From the NCBI RefSeq assembly GCF_030813595.1, contig NZ_JAUSUH010000007.1, positions 173,357 through 237,356 of the forward strand: 64,000 nucleotides of DNA, read 5' to 3'. The translations under genes and the position numbers were made by a program. Below, in pieces: positions 34,856-44,689 of this stretch. The first letter of the stretch is position 1; each line of letters begins with the position of its first letter. Source of the DNA: Ancylobacter vacuolatus. Its GTDB lineage: Bacteria; Pseudomonadota; Alphaproteobacteria; Rhizobiales; Xanthobacteraceae. The notes below the pieces were generated by a model, which worked only from the letters and a program-made list of their open reading frames with translations, searched no databases and was not told the origin of the DNA.

Positions 34856-36046
34856 TCAGCGGCGGATCCATGCCAGCGCTTGAAGCGCGGCCGCAACGGC
34901 GGCGAAGGCGGTGCCGAGGACGCTGACAAGGAACCAGCCCCCGGCCCCCCAGGCGAGGGTCGCCAGCGCGGAACCGAGCGCGCCACCCAGGAACATCGCT
35001 CCCATGAGCACCGTGTTGAGCCGAGCGCGCGCTTCCGGGCGCAGGGAGAAAACGATGTGCTGGTTGGAGACGAGCGCCGTCTGCATGCCAAAATCCAGCA
35101 GGATCACGCCGACAACCAGACCGGCCAGTGATCCCCAGACGCCGAACACCACCCAAGACACCAATGTGACGGCGGTTCCCAGGACCACGGCTCGGCTCGG
35201 CCCATGCCGATCGGCGAAGCGGCCGGCGAGCGGGGCGGCGAGAATGCCGACGGCACCGACCAGACCGAAGAGGCCGGCGACATCCGCCCCAAGGCCAAAC
35301 CGTGGCTGCTCCAAGCGGAAGGCGAGGATCGTCCAGAACACGGTGAAGGCGGCGAACAGGGCGGCCTGCGTCAGCGCGGCCAGCCGGAGTGCCGGAAACT
35401 CGAACCAGAGATGCCAGACCGAGTGCAGCAACCGGCCATAGCTCATGCGAGAGTCCGGCGCGCTGTGCGGCAGGATCGCCGCCATCAGGCCCGCCGCCGC
35501 CAGGGCCATGGGGACGGCCAGCCAGAACATTTCCCGCCAGCCGCCATGGGTGGCGACAAATCCCGCCAGCGTGCGGCTCAGTAGGATGCCGGTAAGCAGG
35601 CCGGCCATCACCGTGCCGACGACCGCGCCTCGCCGCGCCGGCGGCGCCATATGTGCGGCGAGCGGCACGATCTGCTGGGCGACGGTCGAGGCCAGCCCGA
35701 CGAGAAGCGAGGCCAGCACGATAAGTAGCGCGCTCGGTGCCAGTGCCGCGAGCACCAGCGCGGCGGCAAGCACGATGAACTGGCCGACGATGAGACGCCG
35801 ACGCTCCATCAGATCGCCCAGCGGCACCAGCAGGAAGAGACCGAGCGCGTAGCCGAGCTGGGTCGCGGTCGGTATGGCGCCCGCCAGGCTGCCCGGCAGG
35901 TCCTGCTCGATCAGGGCGAGCATGGGCTGGTTGTAATAGATGTTGGCGACGGCGATGCCGGAGGCGGTGGCCATGGCGAAGGTAGACCCTGCGCCGATCA
36001 TCGCCTTCGCAGGTGCGCCAGGGTGGATCTTTTCATGTTTCGACAT
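34856..36046 (-). CDS. MFS transporter
   Basis: 396 residues with 12 predicted transmembrane helices. The motif between TM2 and TM3 is [14 protein letters not shown], a good match to the MFS G-x-L-x-D-R-x-G-R-R type loop. The start of TM1 ([17 protein letters not shown]) is characteristic of the YnfM/YdeE-like drug and sugar efflux subgroup. It probably exports a small molecule. The gene is convergent with the monooxygenase gene and stands alone. Confidence 0.9.
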   Translation of the reverse strand: MSKHEKIHPGAPAKAMIGAGSTFAMATASGIAVANIYYNQPMLALIEQDLPGSLAGAIPTATQLGYALGLFLLVPLGDLMERRRLIVGQFIVLAAALVLAALAPSALLIVLASLLVGLASTVAQQIVPLAAHMAPPARRGAVVGTVMAGLLTGILLSRTLAGFVATHGGWREMFWLAVPMALAAAGLMAAILPHSAPDSRMSYGRLLHSVWHLWFEFPALRLAALTQAALFAAFTVFWTILAFRLEQPRFGLGADVAGLFGLVGAVGILAAPLAGRFADRHGPSRAVVLGTAVTLVSWVVFGVWGSLAGLVVGVILLDFGMQTALVSNQHIVFSLRPEARARLNTVLMGAMFLGGALGSALATLAWGAGGWFLVSVLGTAFAAVAAALQALAWIRR

Positions 36047-36172
36047 CGCTCATGTTCCTGCATGTGAGGGGGCCAGCTCAGCTGTCTGTGCAGGAAAGTT
36101 AGAGCCGGGCGGAGGCTGCCGAAATCGGCCGTTCGGTTGCTTGGCTTATACGTGAGTGTGCTTGGCCGGCGT

Positions 36173-37822
36173 TCACGCCGTTTCTGGCGGTGACAGGTAA
36201 TAGGTTTCGGCGAGATCGGTTTCCCGCATCAGAGTTCGCGCGAGATCATTTGAGATGTGTCGCTTGCGCGCCATGCCGATGACGGCGGCGCGCTCCGCCC
36301 TCAGCGCCAGCAGGCGTAGCGTGCGCTCGTCCTGCCGCGCGTGTTCCATCCCGCCCCGATCGTCCTTCGGCGCCGCTTCGGCGTGGCCGGACAAGTGTTC
36401 GAGCCGGCGCTGATAGTCCCCGGTCACCAGCGCTGCGGCCGCGATGAACTCGGTCTGCGGGTTGGCGCGCTGAGCGCCGGCGGTCGCGACCGCCGCCAGC
36501 GCCGCCTGAGTGGCCTGGATGCGCGCTTCCAGCGCAGCTTTGGTGCCGTCGGGCTCCACCGGAGAGGTCACACCGCGCAGCAGACGCGGCAGCGCCAGAT
36601 TGGCAAGCACGAGCGAGGTGACGATCACGCCTGCCGCCATGACGATGACGACGTCACGGGCCGGAAATGCCGCGCCGTCATATCCCTTGAGTGGAAGGCT
36701 CATCGCCCCCGCCAGCGTCACCGCCCCCCGCACGCCGGCCACCGACATGGCGGCGACAAGACGCCAGTTCGTCCGAGGGCGGAGGGCCCCGCCGCCGGGA
36801 CGACGCAGACGGATGATGGCGGTGACCCAGACGAAGCGGAGCAGCGCCAGCGCCACCGTGATCACCGCGATGCAGCCCCCTAGCCATGCCAGGCTACGGT
36901 GCCCGTCCTCGGCCACGCTGGCATTGATGTGCGAGAGCACGTTCGGCAATTGCTCGCCCAGCAGAAGGAATATGATGCCATTGAGCGTGAACTGGAGCGT
37001 CTCCCAGACGGTCGTTCGCCGAAGGCGCGTCATCGGCAGCGTGATGCCGCGCACTTCAAGCCGGCTCATCATCATGCCGGCGGAGACCGCCGCCAGCACC
37101 GCCGAGCAGCCGGCGCCGTCGGCAATAAGGTAGGCGCCGTAGGGCACGAGCAGGCTAATGATGATCTGCGTGGATGTAACCTCGCCCAGCTGCGAGCTCA
37201 CCCACGTCTTGGCACCGGAGACGGCCCATGTCAGCGCCGCGCCGATCAGCACGCCCCCGATGGCGGTCCACGCCAATTCTGCCAACGCATCCCAGAAGTG
37301 AAAGGCCCCCGTCATCGTCGCCGCGACAGCAAGGCGCAGACAGACGAGCCCGGAAGCATCATTGAACAGTGCCTCGCCCTGAAGGATCCGCAGCATGCGG
37401 CGCGGCACCGGCACGTTCGCCACCATGGCGCCGGCGGCCACGACATCGGTCGGCGACACCACAGCCGCGAGTGCGAAGCAAACCGGGAGCGGCATCTCCG
37501 GCACCAGTATATGCAAGGGGTAGCCGATGCCGAGAACCGTGAAGAAGACGAGGCCGAAGGCCAGTGAGAGCACGGTCCCGGCATTGTCCGAAAGGTCTTC
37601 CGTCGGCACGCGCCACCCATCGAGAAAAAGCAGTGGCGGCAGGAAAAGGACAAAGAAGAGTTCGGGATCAAGTGTCACGCTGAACGGGCCGATCAGGCCG
37701 ATCGCGGCGCCCAGCGCGATCTGGACAAGGGGCAAAGCCACCCGGTCGCGCAGCGTGCCAGCGATCCAGTGGCTCACAACGACGCCGAGCAGCAGAACAA
37801 GCACAATGTAGAAGTGATGCAT
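36173..37822 (-). CDS. Na+/H+ antiporter, CPA1 (NhaP/YjcE-like)
   Basis: 549 residues. About 12 transmembrane helices carry the CPA1 signatures AAVVSPTDVVAAGAM and GEALFNDASGLVC (the N-D pair of the ion site). A hydrophilic C-terminal tail of about 120 residues (from about 425) probably tunes pH or ion response. Inner-membrane exchanger for Na+ or K+ against protons. No operon partners: 125 bp separate it from the MFS gene upstream of it in the window, and the bicupin gene is divergent. Confidence 0.92.
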   Translation of the reverse strand: MHHFYIVLVLLLGVVVSHWIAGTLRDRVALPLVQIALGAAIGLIGPFSVTLDPELFFVLFLPPLLFLDGWRVPTEDLSDNAGTVLSLAFGLVFFTVLGIGYPLHILVPEMPLPVCFALAAVVSPTDVVAAGAMVANVPVPRRMLRILQGEALFNDASGLVCLRLAVAATMTGAFHFWDALAELAWTAIGGVLIGAALTWAVSGAKTWVSSQLGEVTSTQIIISLLVPYGAYLIADGAGCSAVLAAVSAGMMMSRLEVRGITLPMTRLRRTTVWETLQFTLNGIIFLLLGEQLPNVLSHINASVAEDGHRSLAWLGGCIAVITVALALLRFVWVTAIIRLRRPGGGALRPRTNWRLVAAMSVAGVRGAVTLAGAMSLPLKGYDGAAFPARDVVIVMAAGVIVTSLVLANLALPRLLRGVTSPVEPDGTKAALEARIQATQAALAAVATAGAQRANPQTEFIAAAALVTGDYQRRLEHLSGHAEAAPKDDRGGMEHARQDERTLRLLALRAERAAVIGMARKRHISNDLARTLMRETDLAETYYLSPPETA

Positions 37823-38018
37823 GCCGGGAGCCCGCTCTCTGAACGGGCGACACTAGAAGAACCAGACCGCGCGTCTTTCGCGAAGCCACGTTGAAAGGGC
37901 CATAGACCGAGCCGCTCAGGCCCAGGCGATCACATCCGGCATTCGCGAAAAACCTCCTGCCGTTCCCCTCCTAGCGTCGCCGGGCACGTCACTGCCCGAA
38001 CCGAATGGAGCCGACATC

Positions 38019-39065
38019 ATGAGCAACGCAGACAAGCTCTCCTTCCGCTACCGCCTCGAACAGCAGCCTCCGCGGATTGGCGCGGGCGGCGTCACGCGCG
38101 GTGCTTCGGTGCGCGAATTTCCCGCAAGCATCGGCATCGCCGGCGTCTCGATGCGTCTGGCGCCCGGCTCGATGCGCGAAATGCACTGGCACGCCAATGC
38201 CGCAGAATGGGGGTACGTCGTCTCCGGCGGCTGTCGCACCACCCTGCTGAATCCCGACGGCAGCTGGGAGACCGACACCTTCGGCCCTGGCGATATCTGG
38301 TATTTTCCGCGCGGCTGGGGTCATTCGATCCAGGGTATCGGCCCCGGAGAGTGTCATTTCATCCTTATCTTCGACAATGGCGATTTCTCCGAGGATCACA
38401 CCTTCAGCGTCACGGATTGGCTCGCTCACACGCCGCAGGCTGTGGTCGCGCAGAATCTAGGCCTCGGTGCCGACGACATCGCCCTGCTGCCGAAAGGCGA
38501 GGCCTATTTCGCTGCCGGCCCGGTGCCCGATGACAGCTCCTTCGATGCCGCGGCGCGCGGCACGCCGGCGCTGGTCAGTACCCATCGCTACCCGCTCGGT
38601 GCCCAGCAGCCGCGCCGCGTTCCCGGCGGCGGCACCCAAGTCTACGTGACCGAGAAGGAGTTCCCTATCTCGACCTCCATGGCCGGCTCCGTGCTGGAAA
38701 TTCAGCCGGGTGCCATGCGTGAACTGCATTGGCATCCGAGCGCCGACGAGTGGCAGTATTACCTAGAGGGATCGGCGGAGATGGGCGTGTTCCTTGCCGA
38801 AGGCCAAGTCGTCATCGAGTCGTTCGAGCAAGGCGATGTCGGCTACGCCCCGATGGGATCGGGCCATTACATCCGCAACACCGGCGAGGGCATGCTGAGG
38901 GTTCTGGTCGGGTTCAATAACGGCCTTTATGAATCGAACGACCTCAGCGCGTGGCTCGCGTCCACCCCGCCGGATGTCCTGGCCACCAATCTGAACCTGC
39001 CCCGCGCCACGGCCGAACGTCTGCCGCACCGCACGCTCTTCATGGCGCCGCCGATCCGCGCGTGA
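38019..39065 (+). CDS. oxdC: bicupin oxalate decarboxylase family protein
   Basis: 348 residues, ATG with GGAG 8 bases upstream. Two cupin domains with full manganese ligand sets: H56, H58, E63, H102 and H237, H239, E244, H283. It aligns along its length with Bacillus OxdC (HWHANAAEW, FSEDHTFSVTDWLAHTP, GAMRELHWHPSADEWQYY). The mobile lid is S124-E-D-H-T128 where OxdC has SENST; the key glutamate (E125 here, E162 in OxdC) is kept. It lacks a signal peptide. Expected reaction: oxalate to formate and CO2; the lid change leaves oxidase activity or another substrate possible. Confidence 0.85.
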   Translation: MSNADKLSFRYRLEQQPPRIGAGGVTRGASVREFPASIGIAGVSMRLAPGSMREMHWHANAAEWGYVVSGGCRTTLLNPDGSWETDTFGPGDIWYFPRGWGHSIQGIGPGECHFILIFDNGDFSEDHTFSVTDWLAHTPQAVVAQNLGLGADDIALLPKGEAYFAAGPVPDDSSFDAAARGTPALVSTHRYPLGAQQPRRVPGGGTQVYVTEKEFPISTSMAGSVLEIQPGAMRELHWHPSADEWQYYLEGSAEMGVFLAEGQVVIESFEQGDVGYAPMGSGHYIRNTGEGMLRVLVGFNNGLYESNDLSAWLASTPPDVLATNLNLPRATAERLPHRTLFMAPPIRA

Positions 39066-39088
39066 GCCCCCAAGCGTTGCAACATCGA

Positions 39089-39130
39089 AGGAGAGGACAC
39101 GAGCGAAGGCTTCGGTCCTCTCCTCATTTT
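39089..39130. terminator. bidirectional terminator-like hairpin
   Basis: AGGAGAGGAC pairs perfectly with GTCCTCTCCT around a 16-base loop that can itself fold (CGAAG/CTTCG). It is followed by CATTTTC. It lies between the bicupin stop (39065) and the convergent kinase stop (39154), so it could serve both. Confidence 0.65.
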
Positions 39131-39153
39131 CAGCCGCGGCAGCTGGAGCAGAA

Positions 39154-41193
39154 TCAGTGCTTGGTCGGGGCGATTGTGTGCGCCTCGGCATCCGCCCGCG
39201 TGCCGGCCGAGCGGGTGGCGACGCTGGCGCCAGTCATCGGGCCCTCGACCCGGGCTTCGTTCGCCAGCGGAAGGCGCTGCGAAGCGTCCGCCACGCTCAC
39301 CTGCGTCGGCACGGTGAACGAGAGCGTGGCGCCCATGGCGACGTTGTTTTCGGCCCGGATCGTCCCGCCATGCGCCTCGACAATGGACCGGCAGATGGCA
39401 AGGCCCATGCCCATCCCGTTGGCCTTTGTAGTGATGAAGGGCTGAAATACCTCGTTGGGGTTTTCCAGCGCGATGCCGGTGCCGTTGTCGCGCACGTCGA
39501 TGTTCATCATCTGCTGGGCAGCGGTGCTGAGGGAGATGACGACTTCGCGCGGCCGGCCGTCGATTCTGTCCATGGCCTGGATTGCGTTGAGGATCAGGTT
39601 CACGATGACCTGCTGGATCTGCACGCGATTGGCAAAGGCCGCCGGCAGCCCCGGCTCGATAAGCTCTCGGATATGGGTCGCGTGCGCGTTCGCTTCGCGC
39701 TGCAGCATCCGAACCGATTCCGCGATGAGGCCGGCAAGATCGAACGCCTCCGGTTGAGGCGTGTCCTTCCGCGCCAGGGATCGAACGCGCGCCAGGGTTT
39801 CCGACGCCCGTGTGCTGTTTGCGATCACACCATCCAGACACATGGCCACCTCGGCAATGTCCGGGGTGGGCGCCGCGAGCCATCGCTTGGCCGATTCTCC
39901 ATAGGTCTTGATGGCCGCCAGCGGTTGGCTGACTTCATGCGCGATCGAGGCGGAAAGCTGCCCAAGGGTGGAGACACGCGCGGCATGGGCCAGGTCGGCC
40001 GACGCCTGCTCCAGCCTGGCGCGCGCATTGTTGCGATCGGTCACGTCGATGGCCGTGATCAGCACGCGGGACCATTCGCTTCTTCCCCGAAGCAGCGTCG
40101 CGCGCCATAGCACGTCGATCACCCTGCCCTGCGCGGTGCGAAACTGGGTCTCGACCTCACGCATCTGCCCGCCTTCGAGGAAGGTGGCAAAGATTTCTGC
40201 AAGCGCGGCTTCGGTAGATGGCATGTAGTGCGCAACAAAGGTCTTCCCAACCATCGCATGGGGCGAATCCGTACCGAAGAGGCGGGCCGTTGCCTTGTTG
40301 GCGATATGCGTCGAGCCCAGATTGCGGAGGACGGGGATCTGGTCGTTGCTTGCCCTGAGCGACTGCGGCGTGACGCTCGTTGCCTTGAGATGGGCAAGGA
40401 CGCGCGTCCAGTCGGATTCCCACATGGAAACCGGAGATTCATGGAAGATCGCCTCATAGCGCTCTTCCGAGATCCGGCGCGCCTCGTGCGCCTGCCGTTC
40501 CGCCGTAAGGTCCGTGCCGGTTTCAATCACGCCGATACGGCGCCCCAACCGGTCTTGCCGGACAAGCGACCGCCCGGCCAGCACGATTTCGCTGCCATCG
40601 CGACGTCGACGGTGCATTTCGCCCGCCCAGCTGCCCTCGGCCGAAAGGGCGCGCTCCACCTCGGCACGCGGATAGTCCGATTGAAGCAATTCGTGGCAAT
40701 GCGCGCCAATGGCTTCTTCCCGCGACCAGCCATAGAGCCGCTCCGCCCCCTCGTTCCAGTAGAGGATGCGCCCGGCCGTGTCGCAGATGATGACGGTGTC
40801 GTGGGTGAACTCCAGGATCCGCGCCTGCTCGCGCAGGGGGGCGGCCTCCGCGCTCAGCCGGAAGGCAAGCCCCGTGACGCAGGCGATCAACAGGGCACTG
40901 AGGATGAAATCGGGAACGGTATGCGGATTGGCGGCCGTCGTCGACGCGATGAAATAGCCGATCGCGCTGAGGACCAGACAGGCCGCACCAGCGGGAAGCA
41001 CGAACCGATGCAGGCCGCCCGCGGCGACGATCACCACGACGACAATGTAAAGCGCCGCAATCGCGCTATGAACGGGAAGCCAGAGGTCGGCCATGAACAC
41101 CGCCCCGGCGACGGCGGTCGCCGCAGCCGCGCAGACGACTTTGTCGGCGCTCTTCATCCTCTGCCATACGCTCGGCGCATCCGTCACAGGCAC
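39154..41193 (-). CDS. orphan PAS sensor histidine kinase
   Basis: 679 residues. Hydrophobic N-terminal segments (about 20-35, 43-60, 64-84, 95-113), a PAS domain at 123-235 (ILYWNEGAERLYGWSREEAI), a second sensory/PAS region at about 240-388, H-box SASIAHEVSQPLAAI with H419, N-box LILNAIQAM and G-boxes DNGTGI and GMGMGLAICRSI. The first PAS and catalytic core closely resemble the kinase at 16040-17494, but no regulator gene is adjacent. It may feed one of the lone receivers in this window (inference). Confidence 0.92.
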   Translation of the reverse strand: MPVTDAPSVWQRMKSADKVVCAAAATAVAGAVFMADLWLPVHSAIAALYIVVVVIVAAGGLHRFVLPAGAACLVLSAIGYFIASTTAANPHTVPDFILSALLIACVTGLAFRLSAEAAPLREQARILEFTHDTVIICDTAGRILYWNEGAERLYGWSREEAIGAHCHELLQSDYPRAEVERALSAEGSWAGEMHRRRRDGSEIVLAGRSLVRQDRLGRRIGVIETGTDLTAERQAHEARRISEERYEAIFHESPVSMWESDWTRVLAHLKATSVTPQSLRASNDQIPVLRNLGSTHIANKATARLFGTDSPHAMVGKTFVAHYMPSTEAALAEIFATFLEGGQMREVETQFRTAQGRVIDVLWRATLLRGRSEWSRVLITAIDVTDRNNARARLEQASADLAHAARVSTLGQLSASIAHEVSQPLAAIKTYGESAKRWLAAPTPDIAEVAMCLDGVIANSTRASETLARVRSLARKDTPQPEAFDLAGLIAESVRMLQREANAHATHIRELIEPGLPAAFANRVQIQQVIVNLILNAIQAMDRIDGRPREVVISLSTAAQQMMNIDVRDNGTGIALENPNEVFQPFITTKANGMGMGLAICRSIVEAHGGTIRAENNVAMGATLSFTVPTQVSVADASQRLPLANEARVEGPMTGASVATRSAGTRADAEAHTIAPTKH

Positions 41194-41417
41194 GGCTCCT
41201 TATCTCCGCGAATATCGAACGCCGGCACGTACGGCAGCCATTTTGCGATGTAGCGGAGAAGCGGATCATCTGTATTGAACATCTGTGCTGGCTCCTCCGA
41301 AAGTCGCCGTTGCATGCGTGCCGCGCCGGGGGGACTAACGTCGGCCCGGATGACGCGGCATCGACCGACCCTTGTCATCCGCATCGTCCATGGACTTTTT
41401 GTGCGGGAGAATGGGGC

Positions 41418-42296
41418 ATGCATCGGGCAGACGACCAGGCGGCAAGACCATGGATCGACGGCTCCTTCCGCACCAGTGATGGCGTGACGCTGCACTATCT
41501 GGAGGCGGGATCCGGCAAGCCTGTCATCCTCATCCCCGGCTGGTCGCAAACGGCCGAACAGTGGAAATTCCAGATCGAAAGCCTGAGCGCGGCATGCCAT
41601 GTCATCGCCGTGGACATGCGGGGGCACGGGCTGAGTGAAAAGCCGGCCCATGGCTATCGCATTTCGCGGCTCGCGGCGGACCTGCATGACTTGATCTGCT
41701 CGCAGGACCTGCGGAACGTCGTGCTGATCGGCCATTCCATGGGCTCCTCGGTGATATGGAGCTACCTTGAACAATATGGCGATGCCGATATCGAGCGGAT
41801 GGTGTTCGTGGATCAGGCCTCGGCCATTGTCGGCGAACCGGGCTGGTCGGAGGAAGAGCGTCTCACCGCGGGCGCCATACTCTCGGCCCAGGAGGCCGCA
41901 GAGCTGGTGGCGCGCCTGGCGCAGGATGACGGATCGTTAAGTGCCTCATTCGTCAGGAGCATGTTCAGTGACCATTACCCCGCTGACCATCTTGACTGGG
42001 TGCTCGCGCAAAATGCGCTCTTGCCGCGCGCCTACGCCGCGCGCCTGCTCTATGATCATGCCTTCAAGAACTGGCAGGACGTCATCGGGCGCATCCGTCG
42101 CCCGTGCCTCTGCGTGGGCGCGGAGCGCAGTATAGTGCCCTGGCAAGCCATGCTGGCTTCCGGGCGTGCGATAGCGGGAGCAAAGACCGTCATATTCAAG
42201 GAAGAAGAGGGCGGATCCCATTTCATGTTTCTTGAAAATCCGATCAAATTCAATCAGGTTCTGGCTGATTTCCTTTCGGATTATGCGAACAGCTAA
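41418..42296 (+). CDS. alpha/beta hydrolase
   Basis: 292 residues; ATG at 41418 with GGAGAATGGGG before it. Nucleophile S107 in IGHSMGSS, oxyanion region IPGWSQTAEQW, DMRGHGLSEKP loop, histidine H268 in GGSHFMF. At the usual acid position the sequence is GAERSIVP (R237 where the family has D), so the acid may instead be D132 in FVDQAS after strand 6. No signal peptide. Might be an esterase, lactonase or haloperoxidase relative; substrate unknown. Confidence 0.86.
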   Translation: MHRADDQAARPWIDGSFRTSDGVTLHYLEAGSGKPVILIPGWSQTAEQWKFQIESLSAACHVIAVDMRGHGLSEKPAHGYRISRLAADLHDLICSQDLRNVVLIGHSMGSSVIWSYLEQYGDADIERMVFVDQASAIVGEPGWSEEERLTAGAILSAQEAAELVARLAQDDGSLSASFVRSMFSDHYPADHLDWVLAQNALLPRAYAARLLYDHAFKNWQDVIGRIRRPCLCVGAERSIVPWQAMLASGRAIAGAKTVIFKEEEGGSHFMFLENPIKFNQVLADFLSDYANS

Positions 42297-42424
42297 TGTT
42301 TCGATGTTCGCATACCTTTGTTTATGCGATCCATATCAACGTGGAATTATGTCAACGAGCCTGGTCTGAAAGACTATCCCTGCCGCGTCATCTCCGACTG
42401 CCGGCAAGCTTAAGGGAAGTCACC

Positions 42425-42835
42425 ATGCTCACATATGGATGTGTCGCGCTCGGCGGAGCACTTGGCAGCGTGCTGCGCTTCGGGTTGGGCCGTTGGCTCA
42501 GTGTGTTTCTCGGCGACATGCTTCCCTGGGGAACGATCGTTATTAACGTGTGCGGATCCTTCGCAATCGGTCTGTTTGCCGCGTTGTTCGAGAGCCGAAC
42601 GCATTCCGCCATTCCTTTTGAGTTCCGTCAGTTCGTGCTGGTGGGTCTGTGCGGAGGGTTCACGACCTTTTCGTCGTTCAGCCTTCAGACCCTCATGCTG
42701 CTCAATGCCGGGCAGCCGGGCCGCGCTGCACTCAATATCGTCCTGTCGGTTCTGCTTTGCCTTATGGCGTGCAGTCTCGGCTATATGGTTCCTGGCGCCT
42801 TTGCCGGGGCGCCACAGACGTGGAGCGTGAGGTGA
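42425..42835 (+). CDS. crcB: fluoride efflux channel CrcB (Fluc)
   Basis: 136 residues; the ATG at 42425 has AAGGGAAG upstream and matches the family's start. Four transmembrane helices with GGALGSVLRFGLGR, the channel asparagine in GTIVINVCGSFAIG and the phenylalanine-box motif GGFTTFSSFSLQ. Dual-topology dimers export fluoride passively. I looked for a crcB-type fluoride riboswitch in the 128 bp upstream and saw no match to its conserved core. Confidence 0.95.
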   Translation: MLTYGCVALGGALGSVLRFGLGRWLSVFLGDMLPWGTIVINVCGSFAIGLFAALFESRTHSAIPFEFRQFVLVGLCGGFTTFSSFSLQTLMLLNAGQPGRAALNIVLSVLLCLMACSLGYMVPGAFAGAPQTWSVR

Positions 42836-42910
42836 TTTGCGGCCCGCCGGGCACGTGCCCGGCGCACGTCCCTGAGGATGCCCGAAGGTCGGCGATGACG
42901 TCGACGAAGG

Positions 42911-43225
42911 CTACAGCGGATTAGGCTCCTGCGGTCGATCGACGAGAACCGTGGTGTCGGCTGCAGGCGTAACCACATCGCCTACCTCGACATAGCCACG
43001 ACGGAGCTTCTGGCGCCGCAGGCGGGCGAGGGCTTCCACGGCGTTTGCGGAAGCGTCGAACAGATCGATACGTGTGCGGCCCGGCGCTCCGATGCGCCCC
43101 CAGCTGCGGCGCAGGGAGCAGCCCGGCAAAAGCGACGGCTCCACGCAGGCGACATAGAAACGCGCCATGTTGCGCGCGGGAACGATGCGTCGCAGATGGA
43201 AAGAGGCATTCGGGATTGTGCTCAT
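42911..43225 (-). CDS. WGR-domain protein
   Basis: 104 residues from the ATG at 43225 (a GTG 12 codons upstream is less likely). The protein is essentially one WGR domain: ARFYVACVEPSLLPGCSLRR, SWGRIGAPGRTRIDLFD, then LRRQKLRRGY. WGR domains bind nucleic acid ends in PARPs and bacterial relatives; short stand-alone copies are common in Rhizobiales with unknown role. It is convergent with crcB. Confidence 0.88.
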   Translation of the reverse strand: MSTIPNASFHLRRIVPARNMARFYVACVEPSLLPGCSLRRSWGRIGAPGRTRIDLFDASANAVEALARLRRQKLRRGYVEVGDVVTPAADTTVLVDRPQEPNPL

Positions 43226-43458
43226 GGCAGCAATGTCCCGCACCCCAACCGACCCGTCCAACGCGTTTTATGAATCGATTCTCCGGATCGATTCAGATCG
43301 ATGATGGAGGGTTGAGGCGCAATCAGGCCGCCCGATCGTCCCGGGAGGCATTTATGTGCGTGCTGCGTCCGCACGCCTTCTTGTGCCCTGCCCTGAGCGC
43401 GGCCCAACAAGGGGGGACCGAAGGTCTGGGTAACATCCCCTTTTAAAGCCGGCTGAGC

Positions 43459-44682
43459 CTAGAAGAATCCTTTCGCCGGCAGCCGGGTCCCGTTCGCCTC
43501 GAAGGCACCGATGGCGGCGGCCTTGGTCACGCCGGGATTGTGGGTGGCGAGCGTGCGGGCGTTGCGCCAGTGCCGGTCGAGGTTGCGGGCGCGGCTGGCC
43601 GCGCTGGCACCGGCGAGATCGAAGATGCGCCCCGCGCTGCGGATGGCGAGTTCGTCGACAATGAGCTTGGCCTTGGCGGCGGCCAGGGCCGCCTCATGGG
43701 CGAGGCCCTCATCGTCGCGTCCGCTGTCGCGGGCGGCGCCGACATCATCGAGCGCCTCGGCGGCGGCGAGCACGGCGGCTTCCGCCGCGAAGGCGTCGGT
43801 GGAGAGTTCGCCGAGCACCTGCTGCAGCAGCGGATCGTCCGCCGGGCGCTCGGCATTGGCGTAATAGAAGGTGCGCGTGCGCCCCAGCAGCAGGCGCCGC
43901 GCATCGTTCAGCACGGCGCGCGCGATGCCGGCGACGATGGCCGTCACATAGAGCTGCGCCAGCGTGTTGGAATAGGCGTGGCCATAGCCCACCCCGTCGG
44001 CGTCGAACACCACCTCCGCCGCCTCGGCGCGCACGTTGCGGAAATGGCCGGTGCCGGAGGCGGTGAGGCGCTGGCCGACACCGTCCCAATCATCGACGAT
44101 CTCGATCCCCTCACGCGTCACCGGAATGATGACGGAGGCGAGTCGCTCGTCCGTTGTCGCGGCGCGCACCAGCACATAGGTCGAATAGAGCGTGCCGGTG
44201 GTGTAGTATTTTGTGCCGTTCAGCCGGAAGCCGTCGCCGTCAGGCGTGAGCGTGGTCGACGGCAGGACGCCGCCGGCGGTTCGCGCGCCGAGCTCGATAT
44301 TGCCGAGGCCGAAAATGGCCCCGCCCGCCACCGCTTCCTGCCAGAGGCGACCCTGGCCCTCGCGCGCGCGGCGCACATACAGCTCGTTGACCGTGAAATG
44401 GTTGCGGAAGATGTGCGCCACGTTGGAATCGGCCGCACCGAGCCGGATGACGATCTTCAGCAACTGCCGGAAGGTGAGCCCGGCATGGTCCGGGCGCGGC
44501 AGGCGCAGCGCGCCATAACCGGCCTCGCGCAGCAGCGCGACCTCGGCGAAGGGCAGGATGCGCTCGCGCTCGCGCGCGGCAGCCCCCTCCTCGATGCGGT
44601 CGAACAGCGGCTGAAGGCGGGCGAGCGCCGCCTCCCCATCCGCAGGCGGGCGCAGGGCGAGCGGGTCCAGTGGCTTGTTCAT
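43459..44682 (-). CDS. acyl-CoA-dehydrogenase-fold flavin monooxygenase, SfnB/DszC-like
   Basis: 407 residues from the ATG at 44682, 7 bases after the binding-protein gene. Acyl-CoA dehydrogenase fold with FRLNGTKYYTTGTLYSTY in the middle domain and a helical C-terminus (LARQ-type ending HWRNARTLATHNPGVTKA). The HWRNARTLATHNP tail is typical of the SfnB/DszC group, reduced-flavin monooxygenases for organosulfur compounds rather than true acyl-CoA enzymes. Last gene of a five-gene minus-strand sulfur operon. Confidence 0.85.
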   Translation of the reverse strand: MNKPLDPLALRPPADGEAALARLQPLFDRIEEGAAARERERILPFAEVALLREAGYGALRLPRPDHAGLTFRQLLKIVIRLGAADSNVAHIFRNHFTVNELYVRRAREGQGRLWQEAVAGGAIFGLGNIELGARTAGGVLPSTTLTPDGDGFRLNGTKYYTTGTLYSTYVLVRAATTDERLASVIIPVTREGIEIVDDWDGVGQRLTASGTGHFRNVRAEAAEVVFDADGVGYGHAYSNTLAQLYVTAIVAGIARAVLNDARRLLLGRTRTFYYANAERPADDPLLQQVLGELSTDAFAAEAAVLAAAEALDDVGAARDSGRDDEGLAHEAALAAAKAKLIVDELAIRSAGRIFDLAGASAASRARNLDRHWRNARTLATHNPGVTKAAAIGAFEANGTRLPAKGFF

Positions 44683-44689
44683 GACACCC

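Noticed and set aside
42297..42424. Fluoride riboswitch in front of crcB
   Set aside because: Only loose similarity; the conserved core of the crcB motif is not visible in the 128 bp upstream.
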